In this document: positions 6,977 through 14,131 of the stretch, in pieces
How the letters are laid out: the number at the start of each line of letters is the position of its first letter
Position numbering within the stretch: the first letter of the stretch is position 1
DNA from: DASZOC01 sp035550975
GTDB lineage: Bacteria; Actinomycetota; CADDZG01; WHSQ01
Length of the DNA: 22,830 nucleotides
Reading direction: 5' to 3'
Assembly (NCBI GenBank): GCA_035550975.1
Contig: DASZOC010000045.1
Location: forward strand, 1-22,830
Program-made: the position numbers and the translations under genes
The notes under the pieces: generated by a model
The model's database searches: none
Seen by the model: the letters and a program-made list of their open reading frames with translations, nothing else
What the model was told of the DNA's origin: nothing

Positions 6977-8932
6977 TCATGAAGGCGGTCGTGAGCACGA
7001 GCCGGTGCGGACGACGACGTACGAGCCCTTGGCGCCTTCTGCGCCCGACGACGGGTAGCGCGCAGCTACGGGTGGCGGTGTCGGACCGCCGACGACGACG
7101 CGGTCGACACCGTAGCTCGCCACGATCTCCCGCCACTTCTCATCCGCGACGTTGCCGAAGATCAACGCCTTGTGGTCGCGGAGGCGAACCTCGTCGGGGA
7201 TGGGGTCCGGGAGCATCGGCCAGCGGATGCCTGCCTGATTGCGCGTGTTGGACGGGAAGTAGACGAGCCTTGCGCCGGTATATGCCGGGACGCTGCGGCT
7301 GAGCTCCTGCGGCGCCGCGACGACGCAGCGGTAGCCGTGGGTAGGCGCGAGTACGTTGAGGACGTTCGTGTCGTCGCCTCGAAGGGCAGTGGCGAGGTCC
7401 GCGTTCTCGACCGGCTGCCTCGTTACCGCGATGGTGCCGAGCAGTGGAGAGGCAACCGCGGCCCCGACAACCACGGCGGCGGCGGCGACCGCGACCCACG
7501 GCCCGAGCGGGACGAGCCGCCGCCATGCCTCCCGCGCGCCCAGTGCTCCGCCCAGAGCCACGCCCACGTAGACGAGCGGCCAGTACCGGTGGTGGCGGCC
7601 GAGCGTCGTGAATCCCTCACCGATCTTGGGTGCCAGTCCCGCCGCGGCTACGGCTGCGACCGAAGCCGCCGCGAAGCTCAGCACCACGCGCGCTTCGGCA
7701 TTTTTCCACCAGCGCCAGGTGCAGATACCGATCACCGCGAGCGGAACGGAGATGCCCCAGGAGAACAGGATCATGAGCGGCGGAAGGATCACCGGCTCGC
7801 CGGACGTGTCGGCGAAGCCCCCTAGCCGCGCGTAGTTCAGCAGCACCGGTACCGTCCACAGCGCGTAGATCGCAACGGCTGGGATGAACACGGCGACGAC
7901 CGCTTTGACGCGCGCGATCGCCGGACCCACCGCGATCAGGACGAGCGCGAACAGACCCCCGACGATGAATGACTCCCCCGTCGTCAAGCCGATCAGGCCA
8001 AGTGCGATGCCGGCTCCGACGAACGGTGCCGGCCGCCGCTGCTTCATACCGATCACCAGCAGCAGCAACATGGCGACGAGCAGCACGAAACCGAAGTCGC
8101 GCGGAAACGGCGGCGCAAGGTTGTGGAACGAGAGGTTGTAGGACCGCAGGAACATGAAGTCTCCCTTGACACGCGCGATCTCGACATCGATACGTGGATC
8201 GGTGACGAGCACGGGGCTGCGGGTCAGGAGGAAGCCGAAGCCGCCCGAGATCGCCCCGAGGAGCGCGCTGGCGGCCGCGGCGACGCGGGACCGAAACAGC
8301 TCGCTACCGGCCGCGAAGAACACCAACACGTTCCCCGCGACCGCCAAAACCTGAAGCGGGCCGAGCGCGTGGAGGACGCGGCCCCCGGGGGTGAACGCCG
8401 CCGTGAACGAGGCGAACGCGTGGAACAGCCACGGGTAGTAGTTGGGGATGTTGCCGGTGATGACTCCGGTAGGGCTCGAGTGAGCCGCCGAAAGCTGCGC
8501 GGCCCACGCCATGTGGCGCTTGACGTCACCGTGGAAGCTGACGGGGAGGCTCGTGAAGACCGGCAAGCACCAGACGGCGACACCGAGGACGACGAACACG
8601 AGCGACAGCGCGATGTCACGATCGCGCCACAACGGCGCGGCTCGCGACCGTCTTCGGAACGACCCGATCACGAACGCAGCCAGCGCGACGCCGGTCCCGC
8701 TCCGGACGACGACCGGGTGCGCGAGCACTCCTCCCCCCGTCGCCATGTGAACGATCATCACGACACACACGGATGCCATTAGGGCCGGGACGGCCAACGC
8801 GAGCCGTACGACGGGGGCGAGGCCCAAGCGCTTCGCGAACAGGCCCGTGATGAGAAAGCCGAGGACGAACAGGAGGGCCGCGACGACCAGCGACTGCAGA
8901 CCCGCTTCGACCGGCGTGGCAGGCGACGGCAC
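6977..8932 (-). CDS. Polytopic membrane protein, possible GT-C-type glycosyltransferase
   Basis: The product is 651 aa. About a dozen hydrophobic helices span residues 10-500, followed by a soluble domain of about 150 residues (NVLAPTHGYRCVV ... VVVRTGSC) that should be outside the membrane. The first large extracytoplasmic loop contains VSFHGDVKRHMAW (131-143), with D136 placed like the catalytic Asp of GT-C enzymes, followed by NIPNYYPWLFHAF (161-173), reminiscent of the Tyr/Pro motif of mycobacterial AftA-type arabinofuranosyltransferases. Length and layout also suit AftA-like proteins, but similarity is by eye only. The GTG start at 8932 has AGGAA very close upstream. It lies 38 bases behind the sulfatase gene on the same strand, so cell-surface glycan modification is plausible. 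Confidence 0.7.
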   Translation of the reverse strand: MPSPATPVEAGLQSLVVAALLFVLGFLITGLFAKRLGLAPVVRLALAVPALMASVCVVMIVHMATGGGVLAHPVVVRSGTGVALAAFVIGSFRRRSRAAPLWRDRDIALSLVFVVLGVAVWCLPVFTSLPVSFHGDVKRHMAWAAQLSAAHSSPTGVITGNIPNYYPWLFHAFASFTAAFTPGGRVLHALGPLQVLAVAGNVLVFFAAGSELFRSRVAAAASALLGAISGGFGFLLTRSPVLVTDPRIDVEIARVKGDFMFLRSYNLSFHNLAPPFPRDFGFVLLVAMLLLLVIGMKQRRPAPFVGAGIALGLIGLTTGESFIVGGLFALVLIAVGPAIARVKAVVAVFIPAVAIYALWTVPVLLNYARLGGFADTSGEPVILPPLMILFSWGISVPLAVIGICTWRWWKNAEARVVLSFAAASVAAVAAAGLAPKIGEGFTTLGRHHRYWPLVYVGVALGGALGAREAWRRLVPLGPWVAVAAAAVVVGAAVASPLLGTIAVTRQPVENADLATALRGDDTNVLNVLAPTHGYRCVVAAPQELSRSVPAYTGARLVYFPSNTRNQAGIRWPMLPDPIPDEVRLRDHKALIFGNVADEKWREIVASYGVDRVVVGGPTPPPVAARYPSSGAEGAKGSYVVVRTGSCSRPPS

Positions 8933-8970
8933 GCTTCCTGCCTACGCGAACGTCGGCAACGGGAGACGGT

Positions 8971-10353
8971 TCAGGGACAAGACTCGCCGCCACACCGACG
9001 GAAGCCCGCCAGAACGCTCTGCAGCGGCTCGATACGCGGGTCGTTGGACGGATCACGATCCGCAAACAGGTTGCGAAGCTCGTGAGGATCGCTGCGGAGG
9101 TCGTAGTACTCGCGGAAGATAACGCGGCCGTCGAGGCGGTACTCGACGTAGTTGTAGTGCTCGGCGCGTAACGCGGCCCACTGCGGCGGTTGCGACGGCG
9201 ACCCGTCGCTAGTAGGCCAGAACTCGTTGAGGATCACAGGTCGCTCCCAGTCGTCCAGGAGCGAGCGCCCATCCAGCGGATAGTCGTCGGCGGCGTCGAG
9301 CCCGACGGCATCCAGGATCGTCGGAGCGACGTCGACCAGGCCCACCAAACGGTTATCGACGCGCCCGGCGGGGACGCGCTGCGGCCACCGCAGCATCATC
9401 GGGACCTTCACCGATCGTACGTATGGATTGCCCTTCGAGATGCCGGATCCGAGGAGGCCGTGCTGCCCCCACAGGTACCCGTTGTCGGAGACGAAGAAGG
9501 CGATCGTGTTCTCCTCGCCGAGCGCTTCGAGGGTCCTCATGATGTCGTCTACGAGATCGTCGACCGACTTCAGCATCCGCATCTGTCGCCGAGCGACGCG
9601 CGCGGCAACTGTCGTGCTGGCGCGGGCGTCACGAACGTAGCGGGGTTTGTCGGTCTTGTCGCGTTCTCGGACTGCCGGATCCATCTTCCACTCCGGCACC
9701 CGAGTGACCTGGTACTCGGGTGCAACGCGGTAGGGGGAATGCGGCGCCGGAGTCGAGACATACAGCAGCCACGGCTCCTCGTCGCGTGACGATTCGAGCG
9801 ACTCGAGGAACGCGACGGACCTTCGCGCAAGGGCATCCGTCCAATAGCCGGCCACAAGCTCATGTTGACCATCGACGTTCCAGACGGTGTCGTAGTGGCG
9901 ATACGGGCCGGTGATCACGCCCCAGCGATCGAAGTGAGGCGGATCCGCGTGCCAGCGGTTCAAGAACTTGCCGTACATCCCTGTCTGATAGCCGGCGTGT
10001 TGCAGGTAGCGCTGCAGGGTCGACTGCATGTCTAGATCCTGGACGTCCTCGTTGCTCTTGACGCCGTTGTTATGCGAGTACCTGCCGGTCATCAACGTCG
10101 CCCGCGCAGGACAACACATCGGATTCGTCGCAAAAGCGTTGTTGAACTTCGTTCCGTGCTCGACGAAGTGCCGTCTCGTCTTCGGCATCACCCTCAACGT
10201 CCCGATCGGTTGATCGTCGGTGACGAAGATGAGGACGTTGGGGCGATCGACGGGACGAGGGTCCCTGGCCGATGCCTCAGGCGTAGCGGTAGGGAGGCAC
10301 GCGGTTAGCCCGAGCAGGATCAACACCCCGGGTCGCAGCCAGATCAACGACAT
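8971..10353 (-). CDS. Sulfatase family lipoprotein (formylglycine type)
   Basis: The product is 460 aa. The N-terminus is a lipoprotein signal with lipobox LTAC (C19). The alkaline-phosphatase-fold sulfatase domain begins RPNVLIFVTDDQ (metal residues D46, D47). The sulfatase signature CCPARATLMTGR has C80 as the residue matured to formylglycine (C-x-P-x-R). Other expected residues are K129 in MYGKFLNRW, H205 in PAPHSPY, and D290/N291 in FFVSDNGYLWGQHG. The C-terminal part (YYDLRSDPHELRNL) is the usual sulfatase subdomain. It should hydrolyse sulfate esters outside the cell and needs a formylglycine-generating enzyme, which is not in the window. It lies 10 bases behind the MarR gene and 38 ahead of the GT-C-like gene. 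Substrate is unknown; N-sulfoglucosamine and aryl sulfates are both possible. Confidence 0.92.
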   Translation of the reverse strand: MSLIWLRPGVLILLGLTACLPTATPEASARDPRPVDRPNVLIFVTDDQPIGTLRVMPKTRRHFVEHGTKFNNAFATNPMCCPARATLMTGRYSHNNGVKSNEDVQDLDMQSTLQRYLQHAGYQTGMYGKFLNRWHADPPHFDRWGVITGPYRHYDTVWNVDGQHELVAGYWTDALARRSVAFLESLESSRDEEPWLLYVSTPAPHSPYRVAPEYQVTRVPEWKMDPAVRERDKTDKPRYVRDARASTTVAARVARRQMRMLKSVDDLVDDIMRTLEALGEENTIAFFVSDNGYLWGQHGLLGSGISKGNPYVRSVKVPMMLRWPQRVPAGRVDNRLVGLVDVAPTILDAVGLDAADDYPLDGRSLLDDWERPVILNEFWPTSDGSPSQPPQWAALRAEHYNYVEYRLDGRVIFREYYDLRSDPHELRNLFADRDPSNDPRIEPLQSVLAGFRRCGGESCP

Positions 10354-10363
10354 GTCGCGCAGG

Positions 10364-10789
10364 CTAGGCGGATAGCCGCTCGATCGCCTGCCACACGTCC
10401 CGGAACTCCGGCCCCAAACGAGCGATCTCTTCGAGATTTGCCGCGCTGATGCGCTCTAGCTTGTTCGCCCCTGTCCGCGTGATCGTCACGCGGACGACGC
10501 GTTGGTCGGTGGCATCGGTATGTCGCTGCACGAGGCCTGCGGCCTGGGCGCGATCCACCAGCTCCACCGCACTGTGGTGTCTGATGAGCAAGCAGTCCGC
10601 GATGTCGCCGATCGTCGGGTGGTCGTTGCCCTTGTGGCCGCGGATCGCGAGCAATAGCTGATGCTGAGTCGGCGTCAGCCCGACCTTCGCGGCCTGTGTC
10701 TTGCTGTACTGCAGGAATTTCCTGATGGCGGTCCTGAACTCCAACAGGCGCCAGTAATCGTCGTCATCGAGCTTCTTCGAACCTGCCAT
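10364..10789 (-). CDS. MarR family transcriptional regulator
   Basis: The product is 141 aa, the normal MarR length. The winged-helix core is clear: LTPTQHQLLLAIRGH, TIGDIADCLLIRHHSAVELVDRAQAAGLVQRH (helix-turn-helix), then the wing DATDQRVVRVTITRTG. Flanking helices (YWRLLEFRTAIRKFL and the C-terminal AANLEEIARLG) provide dimerisation. ATG at 10789 follows a purine-rich AGGGGG. It is the first gene of a probable MarR-sulfatase-membrane protein operon and is divergent from the small membrane protein at 10829, with only 39 bases between starts. Such regulators usually repress their own operon and release on binding a small aromatic or oxidising ligand, but no clear operator palindrome was found in the short gap. 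Confidence 0.92.
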   Translation of the reverse strand: MAGSKKLDDDDYWRLLEFRTAIRKFLQYSKTQAAKVGLTPTQHQLLLAIRGHKGNDHPTIGDIADCLLIRHHSAVELVDRAQAAGLVQRHTDATDQRVVRVTITRTGANKLERISAANLEEIARLGPEFRDVWQAIERLSA

Positions 10790-10828
10790 ATCCCCCTGCC
10801 TACCGAAGAGAAAGAAGAGGATAAGCGA

Positions 10829-11095
10829 GTGCCCCAGTCGAGAATGCTCCTCGGTTTAGCGCAAGCGGTGTCGCTCGCCGGTTATCTGGCGGTCGGCTAC
10901 CTGTACGTCATCTCGGGGCTCGCCGTGCCTCCTGCGTTTCTTCTGTTGCTGTGGGGCGTTTGGATCGGCCTCCTGCTCGTCGCTCTCCGACGGCGCTCAG
11001 ACGTGCGGTATCTGATGTTGATCCCGTTGGGCGCTGCCGTCGTATGGGCGGCGATAGTCCTCGGCCTCGGGTCCATTCTGGACTGGCAGGCTTAA
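10829..11095 (+). CDS. 88-aa three-helix membrane protein, unknown
   Basis: The GTG at 10829 is chosen because GAAGAGG lies 8 bases upstream and the codons before it overlap the divergent MarR gene. Three hydrophobic segments are seen at about residues 7-30, 34-53 and 61-83, with a basic loop RRRSDVR between helices 2 and 3. The C-terminus is GSILDWQA. No conserved polar residue stands out and no family is recognised. The VOC protein follows 22 bases later, so these two may be co-transcribed. Its promoter must overlap the start of the MarR gene, which would allow MarR control. Confidence 0.7.
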   Translation: MPQSRMLLGLAQAVSLAGYLAVGYLYVISGLAVPPAFLLLLWGVWIGLLLVALRRRSDVRYLMLIPLGAAVVWAAIVLGLGSILDWQA

Positions 11096-11117
11096 CGGAC
11101 GGAAGAAGGAGGGCGCG

Positions 11118-11492
11118 GTGAAGGTCGGCTCAGTCGTCATCGACTGCAATGACTTCGAAACGATGTTCGCCTTCTGGCGCGACGCGCTTCGTTACGTTCC
11201 GAAGCACCCGCCGAAGGAGGACGAGTGGGTCATCCTGAAAGACCCGAAGGGGATAGGTGTGAACGTGTCGATCGACAAGGTTCCCGAGCCACGCGTCGGA
11301 AAGAACCGGTTGCACCTGGACCTCTACACACAAGATCAACAGGCGGAGGTCGAACGCCTCTTGGCACTAGGAGCGACGCGGCATCCTCGTGTCGCCGAGG
11401 AAGGCGAAGACTTCGTCGTGCTGGCGGATCCAGAAGGCAACCTCTTCTGCGTGATCGACACCTCCGACGCACCTACCGAAAGTCCGCCGTAA
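11118..11492 (+). CDS. VOC (glyoxalase/bleomycin-resistance-like) superfamily protein
   Basis: The product is 124 aa from a GTG start with AAGGAGG upstream. Two beta-alpha-beta-beta-beta modules are recognisable: VGSVVIDCNDFETMFAFWRDAL at the N-terminus, and NRLHLDLYTQDQQAEVERLLALGA leading to FVVLADPEGNLFCVID near the C-terminus, the typical closing strand of Glyoxalase_6-like proteins. The His of LHLDL is a possible metal ligand. The first-strand metal position is Val rather than His, so a classical glyoxalase I metal site is not complete. The function could be a dioxygenase-like enzyme, a drug-binding protein or an unknown small-molecule binder. A second, distinct VOC protein lies at 18865-19245. 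Confidence 0.88.
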   Translation: MKVGSVVIDCNDFETMFAFWRDALRYVPKHPPKEDEWVILKDPKGIGVNVSIDKVPEPRVGKNRLHLDLYTQDQQAEVERLLALGATRHPRVAEEGEDFVVLADPEGNLFCVIDTSDAPTESPP

Positions 11493-11646
11493 CATCGATG
11501 TCGGGGTCCTCGGGTTGCTTCGTTCCTGCCCGGTAACCTCGGATGTTCGTGAAAACGGCTCTCTCCGATCACCTCATCCCCGTCGGTGATACTCGCCGTA
11601 GCATTCACAGCGCGATCGTTCGGCGTCCGCGGCGAAAGGAGTCGAC

Positions 11647-12045
11647 GTGACTAAGCAACTAGTCAACCTTGTGGTGATCGCGGTGGGTGTTTTCAACGTC
11701 GCCGTTGGTGTCTGGGCATTTATCGCGCCCCGCTCGTTCTTCGACACCGTCGCGCCGTTTCCGCCGTTCAACGAGCACCTGTTCCACGACCTGGGAGCGT
11801 TCCAGGGCGCGCTCGGCGTCACGCTCCTGATCGCGCTGTGGGTCCGCGATGGACTGATGATCGCGATGCTCGGAAACATGGTCGGAGCCATCGTCCACTT
11901 CGTGTCTCACCTCATCGATTCCGACCTCGGCGGCAGGCCCACCGATCCCGTAGCCACCGGATTCGTCGCCGCCGCGCTCGTGTTCGCGCTTCTCGTCTAC
12001 CGGCGGCGCGCTGAGTCGCGGGACGCACCGGAGACACACTCGTGA
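11647..12045 (+). CDS. Four-helix membrane protein coupled to the CMD selenoprotein
   Basis: The product is 132 aa from GTG, with AAAGGAG upstream. Four hydrophobic segments lie at about 5-27, 47-65, 70-92 and 105-122. Between the first two sits FIAPRSFFDTVAPFPPFNEH, and His residues H44, H48, H84 and H88 cluster near helix ends (NEHLFHDLGAF, IVHFVSHLI). The layout resembles small DoxX/DUF4345-like membrane proteins, but the assignment is tentative. Its TGA stop overlaps the GTG start of the CMD gene by 4 bases (12042-12045), so the two are translationally coupled and probably act in one process, plausibly a membrane-linked redox reaction. That role is inferred from the partner alone. Confidence 0.8.
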   Translation: MTKQLVNLVVIAVGVFNVAVGVWAFIAPRSFFDTVAPFPPFNEHLFHDLGAFQGALGVTLLIALWVRDGLMIAMLGNMVGAIVHFVSHLIDSDLGGRPTDPVATGFVAAALVFALLVYRRRAESRDAPETHS

Positions 12046-12635
12046 CGGCCCGCATAGCGGCAAAGCCGGCGGGTCTGTCCCCGTTCCGCAGGGTCTCCTA
12101 TGTCTTCGCGAAATGGCTGACCCGTCGCCTGACGCGACACGATCTTGCCGATGCCCCCGAGCCGCTTCGCGTCCTGGGCCACCGTCCACTGCTGATGTCG
12201 GCGTACGGGGCGATGGAGATAGCCATGATGTGGTCGCGGGCACTCGATCCGCGTCTCAAAGAGCTCGTTCGCGCTCGCGTCGGCACCATCCACGGTTGCC
12301 CGTGGTGACTGGACATCGGCTCTGCGGTCGGCAGAGCTCTGGGTATCGAAGCCCAGCTTCAGGATCTGCACCGTTACCGCGAGAGTGACCGGTTCACCGA
12401 GCTCGAGAGGGCAGCGATCGAGTACGCGGAGCGTCTGAGCCGGAACCCGGCCGAGGTTCCGGACGAGCTCTTCGCTCGCCTAGCGGCCCATCTCGACGAG
12501 CGGCAACTGGTCGAACTCACGGCGACGATCGCGTGGGAGAACTTCGTCGGCCGCTTCAACCGCGGCTTCGACATCCAGCCCGAGGGTTATTCCGGCACGT
12601 CCTTCTGCCTCGTGCGCGAGCGGGTCGACGAATAG
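12042..12635 (+). CDS. CMD/AhpD-like selenoprotein with Cys-x-x-Sec (TGA read through)
   Basis: An ordinary reading stops at the TGA at 12306-12308 after 88 residues, at IHGCPW. The same frame continues LDIGSAVGRALGIEAQLQDL and ends at TAG (12633-12635), giving 197 residues. The halves form one carboxymuconolactone decarboxylase-like protein: KELVRARVGTIHGCPW-U-LDIGSA spans the family's CxxC motif, with Cys86 and the TGA-encoded residue at 89. The C-terminal part (ELTATIAWENFVGRFNRGFD) is the usual closing helix pair. In AhpD-type proteins this CxxC performs peroxide or thiol redox chemistry. The conserved AhpD His four residues after the second Cys is Gly here. A SECIS-like hairpin follows the TGA. 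TGA is a normal stop elsewhere in the window, including the overlapping upstream gene. selA-D genes are not in the window and are required. Confidence 0.9.
12306..12338 (+). promoter_or_regulatory. UGA codon plus bacterial SECIS-like hairpin
   Basis: GCTCTGC (12319-12325) pairs perfectly with GCAGAGC (12331-12337), and a G-U pair (12318/12338) can extend the stem. The 5-base loop is GGTCG. The loop begins 17 bases after the TGA. Known bacterial SECIS elements have a short stem, a small apical loop with G among its first bases, and a loop about 16-37 bases past the UGA. The E. coli fdhF element also presents GGUC in its loop at nearly the same distance. The hairpin lies inside the coding frame, as expected in bacteria, and would bind the SelB elongation factor. 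Confidence 0.82.
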
Positions 12636-12645
12636 TTTCCGCCGG

Positions 12646-12864
12646 CTAGCGGCGGCGGTCGTCGATCTCGATGCGGTCGCCGAGGCCTTCGTGCAGCGCA
12701 GCAACCAGGTCCTCCCACTCCGGCTCGCTCATCGTCAGCGTTCCGCTGTGAACGAGACGGTCCTCGCTCCCGGCCAAGAAGTTGACCGTCACGTGGGACT
12801 CGTTGTTCCGCAATCGTGCCGGATACCGCCCCAGCACCGTCAGCTTGTACCTGTGGGTCCCCAC
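12646..12864 (-). CDS. Small soluble protein of unknown function (72 aa)
   Basis: The product is 72 aa from GTG at 12864, with no strong ribosome site. The sequence (HRYKLTVLGRYPARLRNNES, FLAGSEDRLVHSGTLTMSEPEWEDLVAALHEGLG) suggests three or four beta strands followed by one amphipathic helix and a basic tail RIEIDDRRR. It has the codon pattern and composition of a real protein, and the plus-strand alternatives are poor. It is convergent with the selenoprotein gene (10 bases apart) and lies downstream of the DJ-1/PfpI gene on the same strand (23 bases), so it may be co-transcribed with the latter. No family is recognised. Confidence 0.55.
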   Translation of the reverse strand: MGTHRYKLTVLGRYPARLRNNESHVTVNFLAGSEDRLVHSGTLTMSEPEWEDLVAALHEGLGDRIEIDDRRR

Positions 12865-12887
12865 ACACGCAATGGTACGGCTACGGG

Positions 12888-13469
12888 TCAGACGGGAGGC
12901 TCCGGGTCGTACTGGATCCCGCGTCGTACCTCGCGAGCGCGGTCAGGAGACTGCAGCCTCGCGACGAGATGGAGTGCCATATCGATCCCAGCCGACACGC
13001 CAGCGGCCGTCACGACGTTCCCGTCGTCCACGAAGCGGTCGTCACGAACATCGATGTTGTTCCCGAGAGAGCGCAAGAGGTCCGTCGACGCCCAGTGCGT
13101 CGTGGCGGGTCGATCGTCCAGCAATCCCGCTGCTGCATAGACGAGCGATCCGGTGCACACGCTCGTCATCAAGACACCGGACTCTTCGGTCTGTCTCACC
13201 CAGCTTTTGATGGCGTCGTTGCTCAGCTGCGGCCGTGTCCCCCGCCCGCCGGGATAAACGAGGACGTCCATGTCCGGCATGGAGGCAAGGTCGTGGTCCG
13301 GCAGGACGCGCAGTCCTTTCGCGCAGGTGACGGGACCAGCATTCCGGGCGAACGTGAAGGTGTGGGCCTCGTCCGGCCACTGCGTCGCCCAGAACGCAAG
13401 GACCTCCCACGGACCGGCCCAATCGAGCTCCTCGGCACCATCGAACAGGAAGATCCCGATGCTCGTCAC
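12888..13469 (-). CDS. DJ-1/PfpI family protein, isonitrile hydratase/GlxA-like
   Basis: The product is 193 aa. The flavodoxin-like DJ-1 fold is clear: IGIFLFDGAEELDWAGPWEVL at the start, MDVLVYPGGRGTRP (67-80), the nucleophile elbow MTSVCTGSLVYAAAGLL with C105, then ATTHWAST, a hallmark shared by isonitrile hydratases and the N-domain of GlxA-type AraC regulators, and TAAGVSAGIDMALHLVARL near the end. The acidic partner E13/E14 and D16 are present. No AraC HTH domain follows, so this is a stand-alone enzyme-like member. Likely activity is isocyanide hydration or a glyoxalase/deglycase-type reaction; the substrate cannot be read from sequence. Confidence 0.9.
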   Translation of the reverse strand: MTSIGIFLFDGAEELDWAGPWEVLAFWATQWPDEAHTFTFARNAGPVTCAKGLRVLPDHDLASMPDMDVLVYPGGRGTRPQLSNDAIKSWVRQTEESGVLMTSVCTGSLVYAAAGLLDDRPATTHWASTDLLRSLGNNIDVRDDRFVDDGNVVTAAGVSAGIDMALHLVARLQSPDRAREVRRGIQYDPEPPV

Positions 13470-13555
13470 GAGAACAAGCTAACGCTGGTCCCGGGTACCC
13501 CCCATCCAGCCGCAGCCTCGGATCTGCATCAGCAGACGCCGCCGATGGCTCTCCG

Positions 13556-13687
13556 TCAGATGCCCGGTGGACCGAACACGAAGATCAGCACCAAGAACAG
13601 GATCGCGAATGCCAACAACATCCACCGCTGGCGCATCGACTCGAGGAACCTCGCCTTGGGATCTGCCTCACAGTGGACCGGCGTCAT
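13556..13687 (-). CDS. 43-aa membrane micropeptide coupled to MerR
   Basis: This is too short for a routine track. ATG at 13687 overlaps the MerR stop (ATGA), and the frame ends in TGA at 13556. The peptide is MTPVHCEADPKARFLESMRQ followed by a hydrophobic helix (about residues 23-39, MLLAFAILFLVLIFVFG) and PPGI. The short cytosolic N-terminus contains one Cys and one His (VHCEAD), a possible metal or thiol site. The translational coupling and very clean membrane helix argue that it is real and expressed with the regulator. A larger minus-strand ORF (to 14542) includes this tail in the same frame but overlaps MerR and the CC-motif gene, so I reject that longer form. Confidence 0.6.
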   Translation of the reverse strand: MTPVHCEADPKARFLESMRQRWMLLAFAILFLVLIFVFGPPGI

Positions 13688-14121
13688 GTGGACGAGCGCG
13701 TACGGAACGTGAGGGTCTCTGCAACCTGACGGTGACGGCCGCGCCGCGACGCCACGAGGTCGCAGCTCTCCACCGACGAGCACCCACACTCCAGAGACGC
13801 GACGAGTAGCTCGCGAGCAGCAGTCACACGTTGTAGGTGCGAATCGATCTCGTCCAGCTTCGCTTCGGCAAGTGAATGCCACGTCTCCCGCTTCCCCCGC
13901 CCGTTGACCAGCACGCCGATCTCGGCGATCGTGAAGCCGACCTCTTGAAGCAGCGCCACGACCGCCAGCCGCTGCAACACCCCCGTGTCGAACTGCCGTC
14001 GTCCGCCAGCGCGGCCCGACGATCTGATGAGACCAGCCTTCTCGTAGTACCGCAGCGCCGAGCTCGGAAGCCCCGTTGCCTCTCCTACCTCGGTGATGCT
14101 CAGAAGTCGTCGGTCTTCCAT
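13684..14121 (-). CDS. MerR family regulator with CGC-x5-C metal/redox motif
   Basis: The product is 145 aa from ATG at 14121. The N-terminal winged helix is typical: LLSITEVGEATGLPSSALRYYEKAGLI, then the wing GRRQFDTGVLQRL. A dimerisation helix follows (about 78-110). The C-terminal sensor loop reads LECGCSSVESC, with C112, C114 and C120. SoxR carries Cys at these spacings plus one more, which here is Ser at 109, so an intact SoxR [2Fe-2S] site is unlikely; metal or thiol sensing is more plausible. It is divergent from the CC-motif protein, and a MerR-type operator-promoter lies between them. The stop overlaps the start of the micropeptide gene. Confidence 0.92.
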   Translation of the reverse strand: MEDRRLLSITEVGEATGLPSSALRYYEKAGLIRSSGRAGGRRQFDTGVLQRLAVVALLQEVGFTIAEIGVLVNGRGKRETWHSLAEAKLDEIDSHLQRVTAARELLVASLECGCSSVESCDLVASRRGRHRQVAETLTFRTRSST

Positions 14122-14131
14122 CCTGCCCCCC

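Noticed and set aside
8123..8782. 219-aa plus-strand ORF opposite the membrane protein
   Set aside because: Highly charged Arg/Glu/Asp composition is the antisense shadow of a hydrophobic gene; no ribosome site.
12042..12308. CMD gene as an 88-aa complete protein or a plain pseudogene
   Set aside because: The frame stays open and homologous past TGA, the TGA is exactly at the redox Cys, and a SECIS-like hairpin follows. A random nonsense mutation would not explain all three.
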